Origin: Rhodococcus rhodnii NBRC 100604
Lineage (GTDB): Bacteria; Actinomycetota; Actinomycetes; Mycobacteriales; Mycobacteriaceae
Assembly: GCF_001894925.1 (NCBI RefSeq)
Contig: NZ_BCXD01000024.1
Coordinates: forward strand, 1-64,000
Direction: 5' to 3'
DNA: 64,000 nt
Shown: positions 54,387-63,797 of the stretch, piece by piece
How positions within the stretch are numbered: the first letter of the stretch is position 1
Layout of the letters: each line of letters begins with the position of its first letter
Notes under the pieces: model-generated
What the model was told of the DNA's origin: nothing
Database searches by the model: none
What the model saw: the letters and a program-made list of their open reading frames with translations, nothing else
Translations under genes and position numbers: made by a program

Positions 54387-54749
54387 ATGAGCAAGCCCGA
54401 GATCGAGTTCCAGGAGGGCCCCGCGCCGACCGACCTGGTCATCAAGGACCTGGTCGTGGGAGAGGGCCCGGAGGCGGTCCCGGGGGGCACCGTCGAGGTC
54501 CATTACGTCGGCGTCGACTACGAGACGGGTGAAGAGTTCGATTCGTCGTGGAACCGTGGCGAGTCGATCACGTTCCCGCTGCGCGGCCTGATCCGCGGCT
54601 GGCAGGACGGCATCCCGGGCATGAAGGTCGGCGGCCGTCGTCAGCTCACGATCCCGCCCGAGCTCGCGTACGGACCGGCAGGTGGCGGACACCAGCTGTC
54701 CGGCCGCACCCTCGTGTTCGTGATCGATCTGCTCGACGCGCGTTCCTGA
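54387..54749 (+). CDS. FKBP-type peptidyl-prolyl cis-trans isomerase
   Basis: Cytoplasmic protein-folding enzyme, 120 aa, a single FKBP domain. Active-site residues are visible in VHYVGVDYETGEEFDSSW, the Ile-Arg-Gly-Trp core (GLIRGWQDGIPGMKVGGRR) and PELAYGPAGGGHQLSGRTLVFVIDLL (quoted in part: ELAYGPAGGGHQ). ATG 54387 has a good GACGAGGAGC site. No signal peptide. It probably shares gltA's transcript or has a short promoter between them, and is convergent with prrB across a 23-bp palindrome. Confidence 0.93.
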   Translation: MSKPEIEFQEGPAPTDLVIKDLVVGEGPEAVPGGTVEVHYVGVDYETGEEFDSSWNRGESITFPLRGLIRGWQDGIPGMKVGGRRQLTIPPELAYGPAGGGHQLSGRTLVFVIDLLDARS

Positions 54750-54762
54750 TCTCTTCCCGGCC

Positions 54763-54815
54763 TGCCGCAATGTCACATCGTGTGCGCTCGATGCACACGA
54801 TGTGACATTGCGGCA
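54763..54815. repeat. Perfect 23-bp palindrome spanning the 3' end of prrB
   Basis: TGCCGCAATGTCACATCGTGTGC (54763-54785) and its exact complement (54793-54815) flank a 7-nt loop. It lies between the convergent FKBP and prrB genes and would serve as a bidirectional terminator hairpin. The prrB stop (54773-54775) and the last ~10 codons lie inside it. Confidence 0.8.
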
Positions 54816-56137
54816 CCGGGAAAGGTGACGACGAGCCTCGCTCCGCCGAGGGGGCTGTCGTCGAATCGCACGGCCGCGCCGTGCAGAGCGGCCTGCTGCG
54901 CCACGAGCGCCAGGCCGAGACCCGAGCCCGGCTTCGACGTCGCGGTCCCGCGCACGAAGCGCTCGAACACCCGCTCGCGATCCTCGTGAGCGATTCCGCT
55001 GCCGTCGTCGTCGACGGTGAGCACGATGGCACCGTCCCCGTCCCCGTGTGTGATGGTGATGTCGACGGTGTGCGCACCCCCGTGCCGCGCCGCATTGGTG
55101 ACGGCGTTGTCGATCATCAGCCGAAGACCGGCCGGGAGCCCGCGCAGCGGCGTGGCAGGTCCGTCGACATTCACCGTGAGCCCCGGATGGTGCCGCTTCG
55201 CATCGCCCGCCGCGGTGTCGGCGATCTCCAGCAGATCCGTCTCCGAGAAGTCCTTCTCCGTCGACAGTTCCCCACGCGCGAGCCGTTCGAGGTCGGCGAG
55301 CGTCGTCTCGACGCGCGTCTGCGCGCGCGTCAGATCGGCGAGCACCTGGGCGCGATCCTCGGCGGGAAGCTCGTGCGAGGTGAGGACCTCGAGATCCGTG
55401 CGCATCGCGGTCAGCGGGGTCCGCAGTTCGTGCGCCGACACCGCCGCGAAGTCCCGGGCCGTCGCGAGGGCGGCGTCCGTTCCCCGTTGTGCGTCGGCGA
55501 AGTCGCGCAGCATCGACTCGGCGGCCGCGGCGAGCTCGTCCGCCTCGCGGACACCGGACGGCGTCGGCACGAGATCCTGCTCGCGGGACGCGATGCGCCG
55601 CGTGAGCGTCACGAGCGGCCGGACGGCACGCCCGCCGAAGACCCAGCCGAGACCGGTCGCCGCGGCGACGGCCGCGACCCCCGCGACGGCGACCTGCTGC
55701 TGCTGTTCGGCGGTGACGTCCTGCGCCTCTGCGTACGGGACCGCTAGCGAGACGAGCGAATCGCTCACGGGATCGTGCGCGGTGTACGTCCGGTAGTTCG
55801 TGCCGTCGATCGCGGTGGTGTGCGAGCCGGGATCGAGGCTCGGGAGCTGGGTCGGCGTACTCGTGTCGACGTCGCCGTCGCTGCCGCGGATGGTGATCGC
55901 GAATGCTCCCGCGTCGCCGAAGGAGCCGAGGAACGGGCCGGCGACGGCCGCGTTGGGCACGAGGATCGTCGACGCCGCCTCGAGTCGGCGATCGAGTTGC
56001 GCGAGGTTGTTGCGCGCGATCGCCGCACCGACGGCGACACCGAGCGCGACGACGATGATCAGTGCACCGAGCCCCGTCGCGACGGCGACGCGGGCGCGCA
56101 GCGAGAAGGCGCGCCGCCTCGGCGCGGGCGTCGTCAT
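54773..56137 (-). CDS. prrB: Sensor histidine kinase PrrB
   Basis: Membrane sensor kinase partner of PrrA. Two transmembrane helices (about 20-40 and 148-166) flank a sensor domain. A HAMP region follows, then the HisKA domain with phospho-acceptor His236 in [14 protein letters not shown] and the HATPase domain (N-box [14 protein letters not shown]1 [14 protein letters not shown]2 [11 protein letters not shown]). ATG 56137 overlaps the prrA stop (ATGA). 454 aa. The last residues [11 protein letters not shown] are encoded by a palindrome and look like an added tail. Equivalent to Rv0902c. Confidence 0.9.
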   Translation of the reverse strand: MTTPAPRRRAFSLRARVAVATGLGALIIVVALGVAVGAAIARNNLAQLDRRLEAASTILVPNAAVAGPFLGSFGDAGAFAITIRGSDGDVDTSTPTQLPSLDPGSHTTAIDGTNYRTYTAHDPVSDSLVSLAVPYAEAQDVTAEQQQQVAVAGVAAVAAATGLGWVFGGRAVRPLVTLTRRIASREQDLVPTPSGVREADELAAAAESMLRDFADAQRGTDAALATARDFAAVSAHELRTPLTAMRTDLEVLTSHELPAEDRAQVLADLTRAQTRVETTLADLERLARGELSTEKDFSETDLLEIADTAAGDAKRHHPGLTVNVDGPATPLRGLPAGLRLMIDNAVTNAARHGGAHTVDITITHGDGDGAIVLTVDDDGSGIAHEDRERVFERFVRGTATSKPGSGLGLALVAQQAALHGAAVRFDDSPLGGARLVVTFPGAAMSHRVHRAHTM

Positions 56138-56856
56138 GCGTCCGGGCGCAGGACGAAGCCGACGCCGCGCACGGTGTGGATGATGCGGGGCGTCCCGCCG
56201 GCCTCGAGCTTGCGGCGCAGGTACCCGACGAAGACGTCGACGACGTTCGTGTCCGCGACGAAGTCGTAGCCCCACACGAGTTCGAGCAGCCGCTCGCGGC
56301 CGAGCACGATGCCGACGTTGCGGGCGAGGGCGTCGAGCAGTTCGAACTCGCGTTTCGTGAGGCCGATCTCGCGGTCGCCCTGCCACACGCGGTGCCCCGC
56401 GACGTCGATCGTGAGATCACCGACGGTGAGGCTCTCGCCCGCGGGTTCGGGTGGCGCGGTCCTGCGCCGCAGCATCGCGCGCAGCCGCGCGACGAGTTCG
56501 GCGAGGACGAAGGGCTTGACCAGATAGTCGTCGGCACCCGCCTCGAGCCCCGCGATGCGGTCGTCGACCGAGGTGCGTGCCGACAGCACACACACCGGGA
56601 TGTCGTTGTCCACGGCGCGCAGTGCCGTCACGACGCCGGTCCCGTCGAGCACCGGCATGTTCATGTCGAGCACCATGACGTCGGGACGCAGTTCGGTGAC
56701 CTTGCGCAGGGCCTCCCGGCCGTCGCGTGCGGTGGACGCGGTGAAGCCGGACAGCCGCAGGCCGCGTTCGAGAGAGGTCAGCACGTCCTCGTCGTCGTCA
56801 ACCACCAGGACGTGTGCCGGGAGGAGCTGTGCCGGGTCGTCGGATGATGCGCTCAC
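56134..56856 (-). CDS. prrA: Response regulator PrrA (OmpR family)
   Basis: DNA-binding response regulator, 240 aa. The receiver domain has the acidic pocket DDDED, phospho-acceptor Asp64 in MVLDMNMP, a Ser in LSAR and Lys in DDYLVKPF. The winged-helix output domain has [15 protein letters not shown] and [13 protein letters not shown] with VRGVGFVLR. Start GTG 56856 is favoured since CACAAT lies 6 nt upstream (leaderless); a GTG eight codons earlier is possible. It is coupled to prrB. In mycobacteria PrrAB is essential and controls respiration and early intracellular growth. Confidence 0.92.
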   Translation of the reverse strand: MSASSDDPAQLLPAHVLVVDDDEDVLTSLERGLRLSGFTASTARDGREALRKVTELRPDVMVLDMNMPVLDGTGVVTALRAVDNDIPVCVLSARTSVDDRIAGLEAGADDYLVKPFVLAELVARLRAMLRRRTAPPEPAGESLTVGDLTIDVAGHRVWQGDREIGLTKREFELLDALARNVGIVLGRERLLELVWGYDFVADTNVVDVFVGYLRRKLEAGGTPRIIHTVRGVGFVLRPDA

Positions 56857-56927
56857 GTGTCGATTGTGCCCGGTCGTCACGCCGACGCTCGTGATCGTTC
56901 CGTGACATTTCGCTACACTCGTGTGCG

Positions 56928-57872
56928 ATGTCTTCCCTGTTTGCGTTCGAACTGACCGATACGAGCCGGATGTGGCTCATCGACAGGCCGCTCGAGATCG
57001 CGGTCTACATCGCGCTCGCGGTCGTCCTGCGGTTCGCCCTGCACAAGGTGATCGACCGGACCACGCGGCCACGGCCCGCGGCCGAGCAGTCGATCGACCC
57101 CGAGGGCGGGACCGCCGTCGACAACGGCCGTCCCCCGCTGCTGCGACGCTCGCAACGCAAGACCGCGAAGCAGACCGAGGTGAGCGAGCGCCGCGCGCAG
57201 CGGGCCCAGACGATCGGGTCCGTCCTCAAGTCGGCGGTGTCGATCGTCATCCTCATCTGGGCGATCCTGCAGATCCTCGGCATCCTCGGCGTCAACGTCG
57301 CGCCGTTCATCGCGTCGGCCGGCATCGTCGGTCTCGCGCTCGGCTTCGGTGCGCAGAACCTCGTCCGCGACTTTCTGTCGGGCGTGTTCATGCTGCTCGA
57401 GGATCAGTACGGCGTCGGCGACGTGGTCGATCTCGGTGACGCCGTCGGCACCGTCGAGTCGGTGGGGCTGCGCGTGACGACGATTCGCGATGTGGGCGGC
57501 ACGCTCTGGTACTGCCGCAACGGCGAGATCCTGCGCGTCGGCAACATGAGCCAGGGCTTCGCGGTCGCCGTGGTCGACGTGCCGATCGCGCACAACACCG
57601 ACGTCCACCGTGCGGGCGAGATCGCGCTGCGCGCGACGGTCGACGCTTCCGACGACGAGTCGATTCGCGAGGACCTGCTCGAGCAGCCCGACCTGCTCGG
57701 CGTGAACTCGGTGAACCCCGAATCCATCGTGCTGCGGCTGACGGTGAAGACCAAGCCGGGCAAGCAGTGGGCGGTGCAGCGCACCCTCAACCGCGCGATT
57801 CTCGTCGAGTTCGAGCGCGAGGGCATCGACGCGCCGTACACACGGATGGTCCCGAGCCTGGCGGCGCAGTAG
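56928..57872 (+). CDS. MscS-family small-conductance mechanosensitive channel
   Basis: Osmotic-safety channel, 314 aa. Three hydrophobic spans: one near residues 20-40, then two after a charged cytoplasmic loop of about 50 residues (95-150). The pore-lining TM3 signature reads [19 protein letters not shown], followed by the [10 protein letters not shown] beta domain. TACACT lies 8 nt before ATG 56928 with no ribosome site, so the mRNA is probably leaderless. Divergent from prrA with about 70 nt between. The position and ectD elsewhere fit a role in osmotic balance. Confidence 0.9.
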   Translation: MSSLFAFELTDTSRMWLIDRPLEIAVYIALAVVLRFALHKVIDRTTRPRPAAEQSIDPEGGTAVDNGRPPLLRRSQRKTAKQTEVSERRAQRAQTIGSVLKSAVSIVILIWAILQILGILGVNVAPFIASAGIVGLALGFGAQNLVRDFLSGVFMLLEDQYGVGDVVDLGDAVGTVESVGLRVTTIRDVGGTLWYCRNGEILRVGNMSQGFAVAVVDVPIAHNTDVHRAGEIALRATVDASDDESIREDLLEQPDLLGVNSVNPESIVLRLTVKTKPGKQWAVQRTLNRAILVEFEREGIDAPYTRMVPSLAAQ

Positions 57873-57923
57873 CCCGTTCGCGCGCCGCCCCACGCGCGCC
57901 GCGATCGTCGTTAGCGTGGACCG

Positions 57924-59282
57924 ATGGCCCTCGCGCTCGTGTGGTTCCGCCGCGACCTGCGGCTCGGCGATCTGCCGACGCTGCTCGAGGTCGCGAACGA
58001 CGGTGACCGCGCGCTCGCGTTGTTCGTGCTCGACGATGCACTGCTCGGGCCGGCGGGGGAGCGTCGCCGCGATGCGCTGTACCGCGCGCTGGCCGCGCTG
58101 GACGAGCAGTTGGGCGGCCGACTGCTCGTGGTGAAGGGCGATCCGGCGAAGGCCGTGCCCGCGGTGGCGGCGGCCGCGGGTGCCGCCCGGGTACATGTGA
58201 GCGCCGATTTCGGCCCGTACGGTGCGCGCCGGGACGACGCCGTCGCGCTCGCGCTCCGGGAGCGCGGGGTCGAACTGGTCCGGACCGGATCTCCCTACGT
58301 GGTGTCGCCGGGCCGCGTCCTGAAGGACGACGGTGATCCCTACCGCGTTTTCACGCCGTACTTCCGCAGCTGGCAGGAGCACGGGTGGCGGCCGCCCGCG
58401 GAGACGTCGGCGGAGACCGTCGAGTGGGTCGAGCCCGACACCGTCGACACCGGTCGCGCTCGCAGGCCGATTCCCGAGCCCCGCGGTGAGATGCCGGACG
58501 TGAGCGAGGCGGGTGCACTCGCGGCGTGGTCGGAGTTCGTGGCCGACGACCTGGCGGACTACGGCGAGGGTCGCGACCGCATCGACCGGGACGGCACGAG
58601 CCGAATGTCGGTGCACCTCAAGTACGGCACGATCCACCCGCGCACGATGCTCGCCGAACTGGCCCGGCGACGCAGCGACGGTGCGGCGCAGTACCGTCGC
58701 CAGCTCGCCTGGCGCGACTTCTACGCGGATTTCCTCCATCACCGGCCCGACACCGCACGTCGCAACTACGACGGCCGCTTCGACGCGATGCAGTACGAGA
58801 CCGGGCGGGGTGCCGACGAGGCGTTCGCGGCGTGGACCGGGGGCCGGACGGGGTACCCGATCGTCGACGCCGCGATGCGTCAGCTCGCGGCCGAGGGCTG
58901 GATCCACAATCGGCTGCGGATGATCGTCGCGTCGTTCCTGGTCAAGGATCTTCATCTGCCGTGGTGGTGGGGCGCCCGGCACTTCATGACGCAGCTCGTC
59001 GACGGCGACCTCGCGAACAATCAGCACGGCTGGCAGTGGACGGCCGGGACGGGGACCGACGCCTCGCCGTACTTCCGTGTGTTCAATCCGGTCCGTCAAG
59101 GTGAGAAGTTCGATCCGACAGGGGAATTCGTTCGGCGTTGGGTGCCGGAGCTGCGTTCGATCGCGGGGAAGGCCGTGCACGATCCCGCGGACCGACCCGG
59201 CGCCTATCCCGAGCCGATCGTCGATCACGCACACGAGCGTCGGGTCGCCCTCGCGCGGTTCGACGCGATTCGCTCGCAGTAG
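57924..59282 (+). CDS. phrB: Deoxyribodipyrimidine photolyase (class I CPD type)
   Basis: Light-driven DNA repair flavoenzyme reversing cyclobutane pyrimidine dimers, 452 aa. The N-terminal antenna domain starts LALVWFRRDLRLGDLP. The FAD-binding C-terminal domain has GTSRMSVHLKYGTIHPR, WRDFYADFLHH, GRTGYPIVDAAMRQL and WWGARHFMTQLVDGDLANNQHGWQWTAGTGTDASPYFRVFNP (quoted in part: DLANNQHGWQW, DASPYFRVFNP). TAGCGT lies 6 nt before ATG 57924. All usual FAD contacts look intact, so it is likely active. Confidence 0.93.
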   Translation: MALALVWFRRDLRLGDLPTLLEVANDGDRALALFVLDDALLGPAGERRRDALYRALAALDEQLGGRLLVVKGDPAKAVPAVAAAAGAARVHVSADFGPYGARRDDAVALALRERGVELVRTGSPYVVSPGRVLKDDGDPYRVFTPYFRSWQEHGWRPPAETSAETVEWVEPDTVDTGRARRPIPEPRGEMPDVSEAGALAAWSEFVADDLADYGEGRDRIDRDGTSRMSVHLKYGTIHPRTMLAELARRRSDGAAQYRRQLAWRDFYADFLHHRPDTARRNYDGRFDAMQYETGRGADEAFAAWTGGRTGYPIVDAAMRQLAAEGWIHNRLRMIVASFLVKDLHLPWWWGARHFMTQLVDGDLANNQHGWQWTAGTGTDASPYFRVFNPVRQGEKFDPTGEFVRRWVPELRSIAGKAVHDPADRPGAYPEPIVDHAHERRVALARFDAIRSQ

Positions 59283-59321
59283 AGCCCCGGTCGCAGCGCG
59301 AAAAAGAAATCCGCGAATCCC

Positions 59322-59378
59322 TTGCGCGATCACTATTCAGCGCTACTATCTAGTGGTACTAAGTGATAGCGAGTAGCG
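59322..59378 (+). promoter_or_regulatory. Promoter and putative PadR operator
   Basis: TTGCGC (59322-59327) and TACTAT (59344-59349) with a 16-nt spacer form a likely promoter. Overlapping it are CGCTACT (59341-59347) and AGTAGCG (59372-59378), and an inner TAGT-GGT-ACTA (59351-59361). Autorepression by the PadR product is inferred. Confidence 0.55.
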
Positions 59379-59392
59379 AAGGGAAGGGAGAC

Positions 59393-59722
59393 ATGAGCAG
59401 GCAGATGACGGAGATGCTCAAGGGCACCCTCGAGGGCATCGTGCTCGCGAGCCTGGCGCAGGCTCCCGGGTACGGATACGAGATCACGGCGCGGCTCCGG
59501 GAGAAGGGCCTGACCGAGATCGCCGAGGGAACGGTGTACGCACTGCTCGTCCGGATGGACCAGCGCGGACTCGTCGCCTCGGAGAAGCGCCCGTCCGAGA
59601 AGGGCCCACCCCGCAAGGTGTACTCGCTCAGCGACGCGGGTGCCGAGTATCTCGACGAGTTCTGGAAGACCTGGAATTTCCTGGCCGAACGGCTGGACGA
59701 GTTGCGTGGAGGAGAGGCATGA
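59393..59722 (+). CDS. PadR-family transcriptional regulator
   Basis: Small winged-helix repressor, 109 aa. The sequence MLKGTLEGIVLASLAQAPGYGYEI and the wing EGTVYALLVRMDQRGLV, ending EYLDEFWKTWNFL, are diagnostic of the PadR-s1 type. ATG 59393 follows AAGGGAG. It is the first gene of an operon with a DUF1048 protein and an ABC-2 exporter, each joined by overlapping stop/start codons. It likely represses this operon until an antibiotic-like ligand is bound. The promoter at 59322 carries inverted repeats. Confidence 0.9.
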   Translation: MSRQMTEMLKGTLEGIVLASLAQAPGYGYEITARLREKGLTEIAEGTVYALLVRMDQRGLVASEKRPSEKGPPRKVYSLSDAGAEYLDEFWKTWNFLAERLDELRGGEA

Positions 59723-60144
59723 CGAACACCGGACCCGGACGCATCGCGTGGATGCGACGGAGCATCTCGGCGACGTGGGAGTACCTCGCGGCGATGTGGA
59801 ACGAGAAGAAGCTCTACAAGCAGCACACGGCGCGGGCGAAGCAGTTGCCCGAAGGCCATCGCGCAGCACTCGAAGCGGTGCGGCGTTACGTCTGGCTGTT
59901 TCCGTCGAATCGAGGAGGCGCGCTGATGCCGCTGCTCGACGACCTGCTGGTCCTCTTCGAGGAGAGCGCCGAGAACGGTGTCGGGGTCGCCGACATCGTC
60001 GGCGACGACCCGGTGGAGTTCGCAGAAGCGTTCCTGCGCAACTACTCCCAGGACCTGTGGCTGTACCGGGAACGTGATCGGCTCACGAACACGATCGACA
60101 CCATCGCCCGCGCCGAGCGCAGCGAACAACCCGAGGAGGGGTGA
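59719..60144 (+). CDS. DUF1048-like protein
   Basis: A 141-aa helical soluble protein. The region WNEKKLYKQHTARAKQLPEGHRAALEAVRRY (quoted as KQLPEGHRAALEAVRRY) and DIVGDDPVEFAEAFLRNY fit DUF1048, a family usually found beside PadR regulators and ABC exporters. It starts inside the PadR stop codon (ATGA) and its own stop overlaps the ABC ATPase start (TGATG), so all are co-translated. Function is unknown; possibly an accessory to regulation or signalling in this transporter operon. Confidence 0.8.
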   Translation: MTNTGPGRIAWMRRSISATWEYLAAMWNEKKLYKQHTARAKQLPEGHRAALEAVRRYVWLFPSNRGGALMPLLDDLLVLFEESAENGVGVADIVGDDPVEFAEAFLRNYSQDLWLYRERDRLTNTIDTIARAERSEQPEEG

Positions 60145-60929
60145 TGACCACAGCAGTGCCGGCTCCCGCGATCAGCGTGCGGGGCCTCGAGAAGTCGTTC
60201 GACGATCTGCGCGTGCTCCGCGGCGTGGACCTCGACATCGAACGAGGCAGCATCGTCGCGTTGCTCGGCTCGAACGGCGCGGGCAAGACGACGATGGTCC
60301 GGATCCTCGCGACACTGACCCGTCCCGACGCCGGAACCGTCATGGTCGACGGCTTCGACGTGATGACCGACGGTGCGAATGTGCGCGAATGCATCAGTCT
60401 CACAGGTCAGTTCGCTGCGGTCGACCAGATCCTCACCGGCCGCGAGAATCTGAAGCTCGTCGCGAAGCTTCGTCACCTCGACGATCCGGGTGGCATCGCG
60501 GACGAGTTCCTCGCCCGGTTCGACCTCGTCGACGCCGGATCACGCCGCGTCGCAGGGTATTCGGGAGGTATGCGACGACGGCTCGACATCGCGATGAGTC
60601 TCGTCGGGAATCCGCCGGTGATCTTCCTCGACGAGCCGACGACGGGACTCGACCCCGAGGCGCGCATCGAGGTGTGGACGATGGTCCAGGAGTTGGCGAC
60701 TCGCGGAACGACCGTCCTCCTCACCACCCAGTATCTGGAGGAGGCCGAGAAGCTCGCGGATCGCATCGCGATCCTGCACGAGGGGCGCATCGTCGCGAAC
60801 GGCACCCTCGCGGAACTGAAGGAGCTGCTGCCGCCGGCGGAGGTCGAGTACGTCGAGAAGCAGCCGAGCCTCGAAGACATCTTCCTCGCACTCGTGGGGA
60901 AGAACGCCCCCGAAGGAGAGCTGCGATGA
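60144..60929 (+). CDS. ABC exporter ATP-binding protein (DrrA-like)
   Basis: ATPase of a drug/antibiotic ABC-2 exporter, 261 aa. Walker A is GSNGAGKTT, Q-loop SLTGQFAAVDQILTG, signature YSGGMRRRLDI, Walker B VIFLDEPTTGLDP and an H-loop region (LLTTQYLEEAEKL) where His is replaced by Gln, as is common in DrrA-type proteins. ATG 60144 overlaps the DUF1048 stop and has GAGGAGG upstream; the GTG at 60141 is less likely. Its stop overlaps the permease ATG. Substrate is unknown. Confidence 0.92.
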   Translation: MTTAVPAPAISVRGLEKSFDDLRVLRGVDLDIERGSIVALLGSNGAGKTTMVRILATLTRPDAGTVMVDGFDVMTDGANVRECISLTGQFAAVDQILTGRENLKLVAKLRHLDDPGGIADEFLARFDLVDAGSRRVAGYSGGMRRRLDIAMSLVGNPPVIFLDEPTTGLDPEARIEVWTMVQELATRGTTVLLTTQYLEEAEKLADRIAILHEGRIVANGTLAELKELLPPAEVEYVEKQPSLEDIFLALVGKNAPEGELR

Positions 60930-61687
60930 CCACTCACGTCGTATCCGACACCACCGCGCTGTTCGGTCGATCGATGCGGCACGTCACCCGCAGCGTCGAC
61001 ACGATCATCACCGTGACGATCACGCCCATCGCGCTGATGCTGCTCTTCGTCTACGTCTTCGGCGGTGCGATCGAGACGGGCAGCCAGCGGTACGTCGACT
61101 ATCTGCTGCCCGGCATCCTGCTCATCACGATCGCGAGCGGCACGTCGTACACCGCGTTCCGGCTGTTCGGTGATCTGCAGAGCGGCATCTTCCAGCGGTT
61201 CGACTCGATGCCCATCGCGCGGTCGGCCGCACTGTGGTCGCACGTGCTCACGTCCATGGTGTCCAACGCGCTGTCGGTGATGGTCGTCGTCCTCGTGGCA
61301 CTGGCGATGGGATTCCGCACGTCGTCGGGGCCGCTCGAATGGCTCGCCGTGATCGGTCTGCTCTCGCTCTTCACGCTCGCAATCACCTGGATCGCCGTGA
61401 TCCCGGGTCTGCTCGCGAAGACCGTCGACGGCGCGAGTGCGTTCTCCTATCCGCTGATCTTCCTGCCGTTCGTGAGCTCCTCGTTCGTGCCGACGGACTC
61501 GATGCCCGGCCCGGTCCGCGCCTTTGCGGAGCATCAGCCGGTGACGTCCATCGTCGACACGATCCGCGCACTCCTCGCCGGCGATCCGGTCGGCAGCGAG
61601 GTGTGGATCGCGACAGGCTGGTGCATGGGAATCCTCGTGGTGGCCTATGTCGTCGCGACGAGCATCCACCGTCGCAAGGTTCGCTGA
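60926..61687 (+). CDS. ABC-2 type exporter permease (DrrB-like)
   Basis: A 253-aa membrane protein with six hydrophobic spans. The ABC-2 family motif region reads YVDYLLPGILLITIASGTSYTAFRLFGDLQSGIFQRFDSMP (quoted in part: LQSGIFQRFDSMPIARS), and a later FLPFVSSSFVPTDSMPG. It pairs with the upstream DrrA-like ATPase through an ATGA overlap. Together with PadR it probably exports an amphipathic drug or natural product. It ends 12 nt before the convergent acyl-CoA synthetase gene. Confidence 0.9.
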   Translation: MTTHVVSDTTALFGRSMRHVTRSVDTIITVTITPIALMLLFVYVFGGAIETGSQRYVDYLLPGILLITIASGTSYTAFRLFGDLQSGIFQRFDSMPIARSAALWSHVLTSMVSNALSVMVVVLVALAMGFRTSSGPLEWLAVIGLLSLFTLAITWIAVIPGLLAKTVDGASAFSYPLIFLPFVSSSFVPTDSMPGPVRAFAEHQPVTSIVDTIRALLAGDPVGSEVWIATGWCMGILVVAYVVATSIHRRKVR

Positions 61688-61699
61688 TCCGCCCTGCAG

Positions 61700-63631
61700 T
61701 CAGGGGTGGAGGAGTTGCTCGAAGGCATCCAGAACAGCGGGTTCCTCGATCGTGGACGGCACCGTGTACGGTTCGCCGTCCACGATCTGTCTGATGGTCT
61801 TGCGCAGGATCTTTCCCGATCGGGTCTTGGGCAGCGCGGCGACGACGGTGACGTCGCGGAACGTGGCGACGGCGCCGATCGCGTCCCGGACCATCGTGAC
61901 GAGTTCGGCCCGGAGGATCTCGTCGTCGATCTCCACACCCGACTTCAGGACGACGTACCCGCTCGGCCGCTGCCCCTTGACGTCGTCCTTGATCCCCACG
62001 ACGGCGCACTCGGCGACCGCCGTATGCGAGGCGACGATCTCCTCCATGCTTCCGGTCGAGAGGCGATGTCCCGCAACGTTGATGACGTCGTCGCTGCGAC
62101 CCAGTACGAACACGTAGCCGCTGTCGTCGATGTACCCGGAGTCGCCGGTCAGGTAGTGGCCGGGGAAGGTGTCGAGATACGAGCGTATGTATCGGTCCTC
62201 GTCGTTCCACAGTCCCAGCAACGTTCCGGGCGGCAACGGCAGCCGGACGACGATGTTCCCCTCGGTGCCCGCGGCGACCGGTTCGCCCGTGCCGTCGACG
62301 ATCTCGACGCGGAACCCCGGAACGGGAACCGACGGTGAGCCCGCCACGATCGGCATCGGCCCGAGGCCGCGGAGGTTCGCACAGATCGCCCAGCCGGTCT
62401 CGGTCTGCCACCAGTGATCGATCACGGGCACGCCGAGCGTCGCCGACGCCCACTCGAAGGTGTCCGGATCCAGTCGCTCATCGGCAGCGAACAGTGCTGT
62501 GAGCGAGGAGATGTCGTACCGCTGCAACTCGCGCGCCTGCGGGTCCGCCTTGCGGATCGCGCGGATCGCCGTCGGCGCGGTGAACAGCGCGCGCACGCCG
62601 TGATCGGCGATCACCCGCCAGAACGCCCCGGCGTCCGGGGTGCCGACGGGCTTGCCCTCGTACATCACCGTCGTCGCGCCGACGAACAGCGGGGCGTACA
62701 CGATGTAGGAGTGCCCGACGACCCAGCCGACGTCGGAGGCCGTCCACCACACGTCGCCGCGGCCGATGTCGTACAGATGGCGCATCGACCACGTGAGCGC
62801 GACGGCGTGCCCGCCGTTGTCGCGGACGACGCCCTTCGGTTTCCCGGTCGTGCCGGACGTGTAGAGGATGTAGAGCGGATGATCGGAGGGCACGGCGACG
62901 GCGGGATGCGGAGTTGCCCGGGCGATCTCGGTGTCCCAGTCGAGGACTGCGGCGCCCGACTCGGCGAGAACATCTGCCGGAGAACCGATCTCGGTTCGAT
63001 CCTTGACGATCACGGCGGCGGGCCGGTGCGTCGCGATCTCCAGGGCGTCCGCGACGATCGGCGGATACGCGACGGTGCGGCCGGGCTCGAGGCCACCCGA
63101 GGCCGTGACGATCACGGCGGGCTCGGCGTCGTCGATGCGGATCGCGAGTTCGCGGGCCGCGAAGCCGCCGAACACGACCGAGTGCACGGCGCCGATGCGG
63201 GCGCACGCGAGCATCGCGATCGCGGCCTCGGGGATCATCGGCAGATAGATCACGACGCGATCGCCGACGCCGGCACCCGCGGCGGTGAGAACTCCCGCGA
63301 AACGCTCGACCTGCGAGAGCAGTTCGTCGTACGTGTAGGTACGGACGGAGTTCGTCATCGCCGAGTCGTGGATCAGCGCGACGGCGTCGCCGTCGCCCGC
63401 GCGCACGTGCCGGTCGAGAGCGTTGACCGAGGTGTTGAGCGTGGCGCCCGGAAACCACCGCTGCTGTGACGCCGGCGCCGCTGTGTCGGTCGGTTTCAGG
63501 GCGCGGGTCGGTGCCACCTCCCAGTCGACGGCCTCGGCGGCGGCGAGCCAGAACCCCTCCGGATCGTCGATGCTGCGTGCGTAGACGTCGGAGTAGGACT
63601 CGCGCGGCGCGCCGCTGTGTGTCGAGTGCAT
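61700..63631 (-). CDS. Acetyl/propionyl-CoA synthetase (PrpE-like)
   Basis: AMP-forming acyl-CoA ligase, 643 aa, of the acetyl-CoA synthetase group. Core motifs: P-loop YTSGTTGKPKG, GDVWWTASDVGWVVGHSYIVYAPL (seen as WTASDVGWVVGHSY), WWQTETGW and the C-terminal catalytic lysine in KTRSGKILRKT. The N-terminal SYSDVYARSIDDPEGFW is typical of PrpE/ACSS3-type. ATG 63631 follows GAGAGGGG. Propionate or a short-chain acid is the likely substrate. The catalytic lysine is normally acetylated by Pat enzymes. It is convergent with the ABC-2 operon. Confidence 0.88.
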   Translation of the reverse strand: MHSTHSGAPRESYSDVYARSIDDPEGFWLAAAEAVDWEVAPTRALKPTDTAAPASQQRWFPGATLNTSVNALDRHVRAGDGDAVALIHDSAMTNSVRTYTYDELLSQVERFAGVLTAAGAGVGDRVVIYLPMIPEAAIAMLACARIGAVHSVVFGGFAARELAIRIDDAEPAVIVTASGGLEPGRTVAYPPIVADALEIATHRPAAVIVKDRTEIGSPADVLAESGAAVLDWDTEIARATPHPAVAVPSDHPLYILYTSGTTGKPKGVVRDNGGHAVALTWSMRHLYDIGRGDVWWTASDVGWVVGHSYIVYAPLFVGATTVMYEGKPVGTPDAGAFWRVIADHGVRALFTAPTAIRAIRKADPQARELQRYDISSLTALFAADERLDPDTFEWASATLGVPVIDHWWQTETGWAICANLRGLGPMPIVAGSPSVPVPGFRVEIVDGTGEPVAAGTEGNIVVRLPLPPGTLLGLWNDEDRYIRSYLDTFPGHYLTGDSGYIDDSGYVFVLGRSDDVINVAGHRLSTGSMEEIVASHTAVAECAVVGIKDDVKGQRPSGYVVLKSGVEIDDEILRAELVTMVRDAIGAVATFRDVTVVAALPKTRSGKILRKTIRQIVDGEPYTVPSTIEEPAVLDAFEQLLHP

Positions 63632-63797
63632 GGTCGGCCCCTCTCGATCGCGTGTGACCTGTGCCACCATCCTCGCACGGGCTCCGGCGGACGCGACTCG
63701 GCCGCCACGGCTCGTCGGTGCCGAGCACGTGTCGGGCCCGCGGCGTAGCCTTCGGGCACCGCGATCGGGGGATCGCGACGACACCGGGGGGGACCAC

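Noticed and set aside
54628-54805. Plus-strand frame encoding ...[11 protein letters not shown] across the FKBP stop
   Set aside because: The tail mirrors PrrB's end only because the palindrome reads similarly on both strands.
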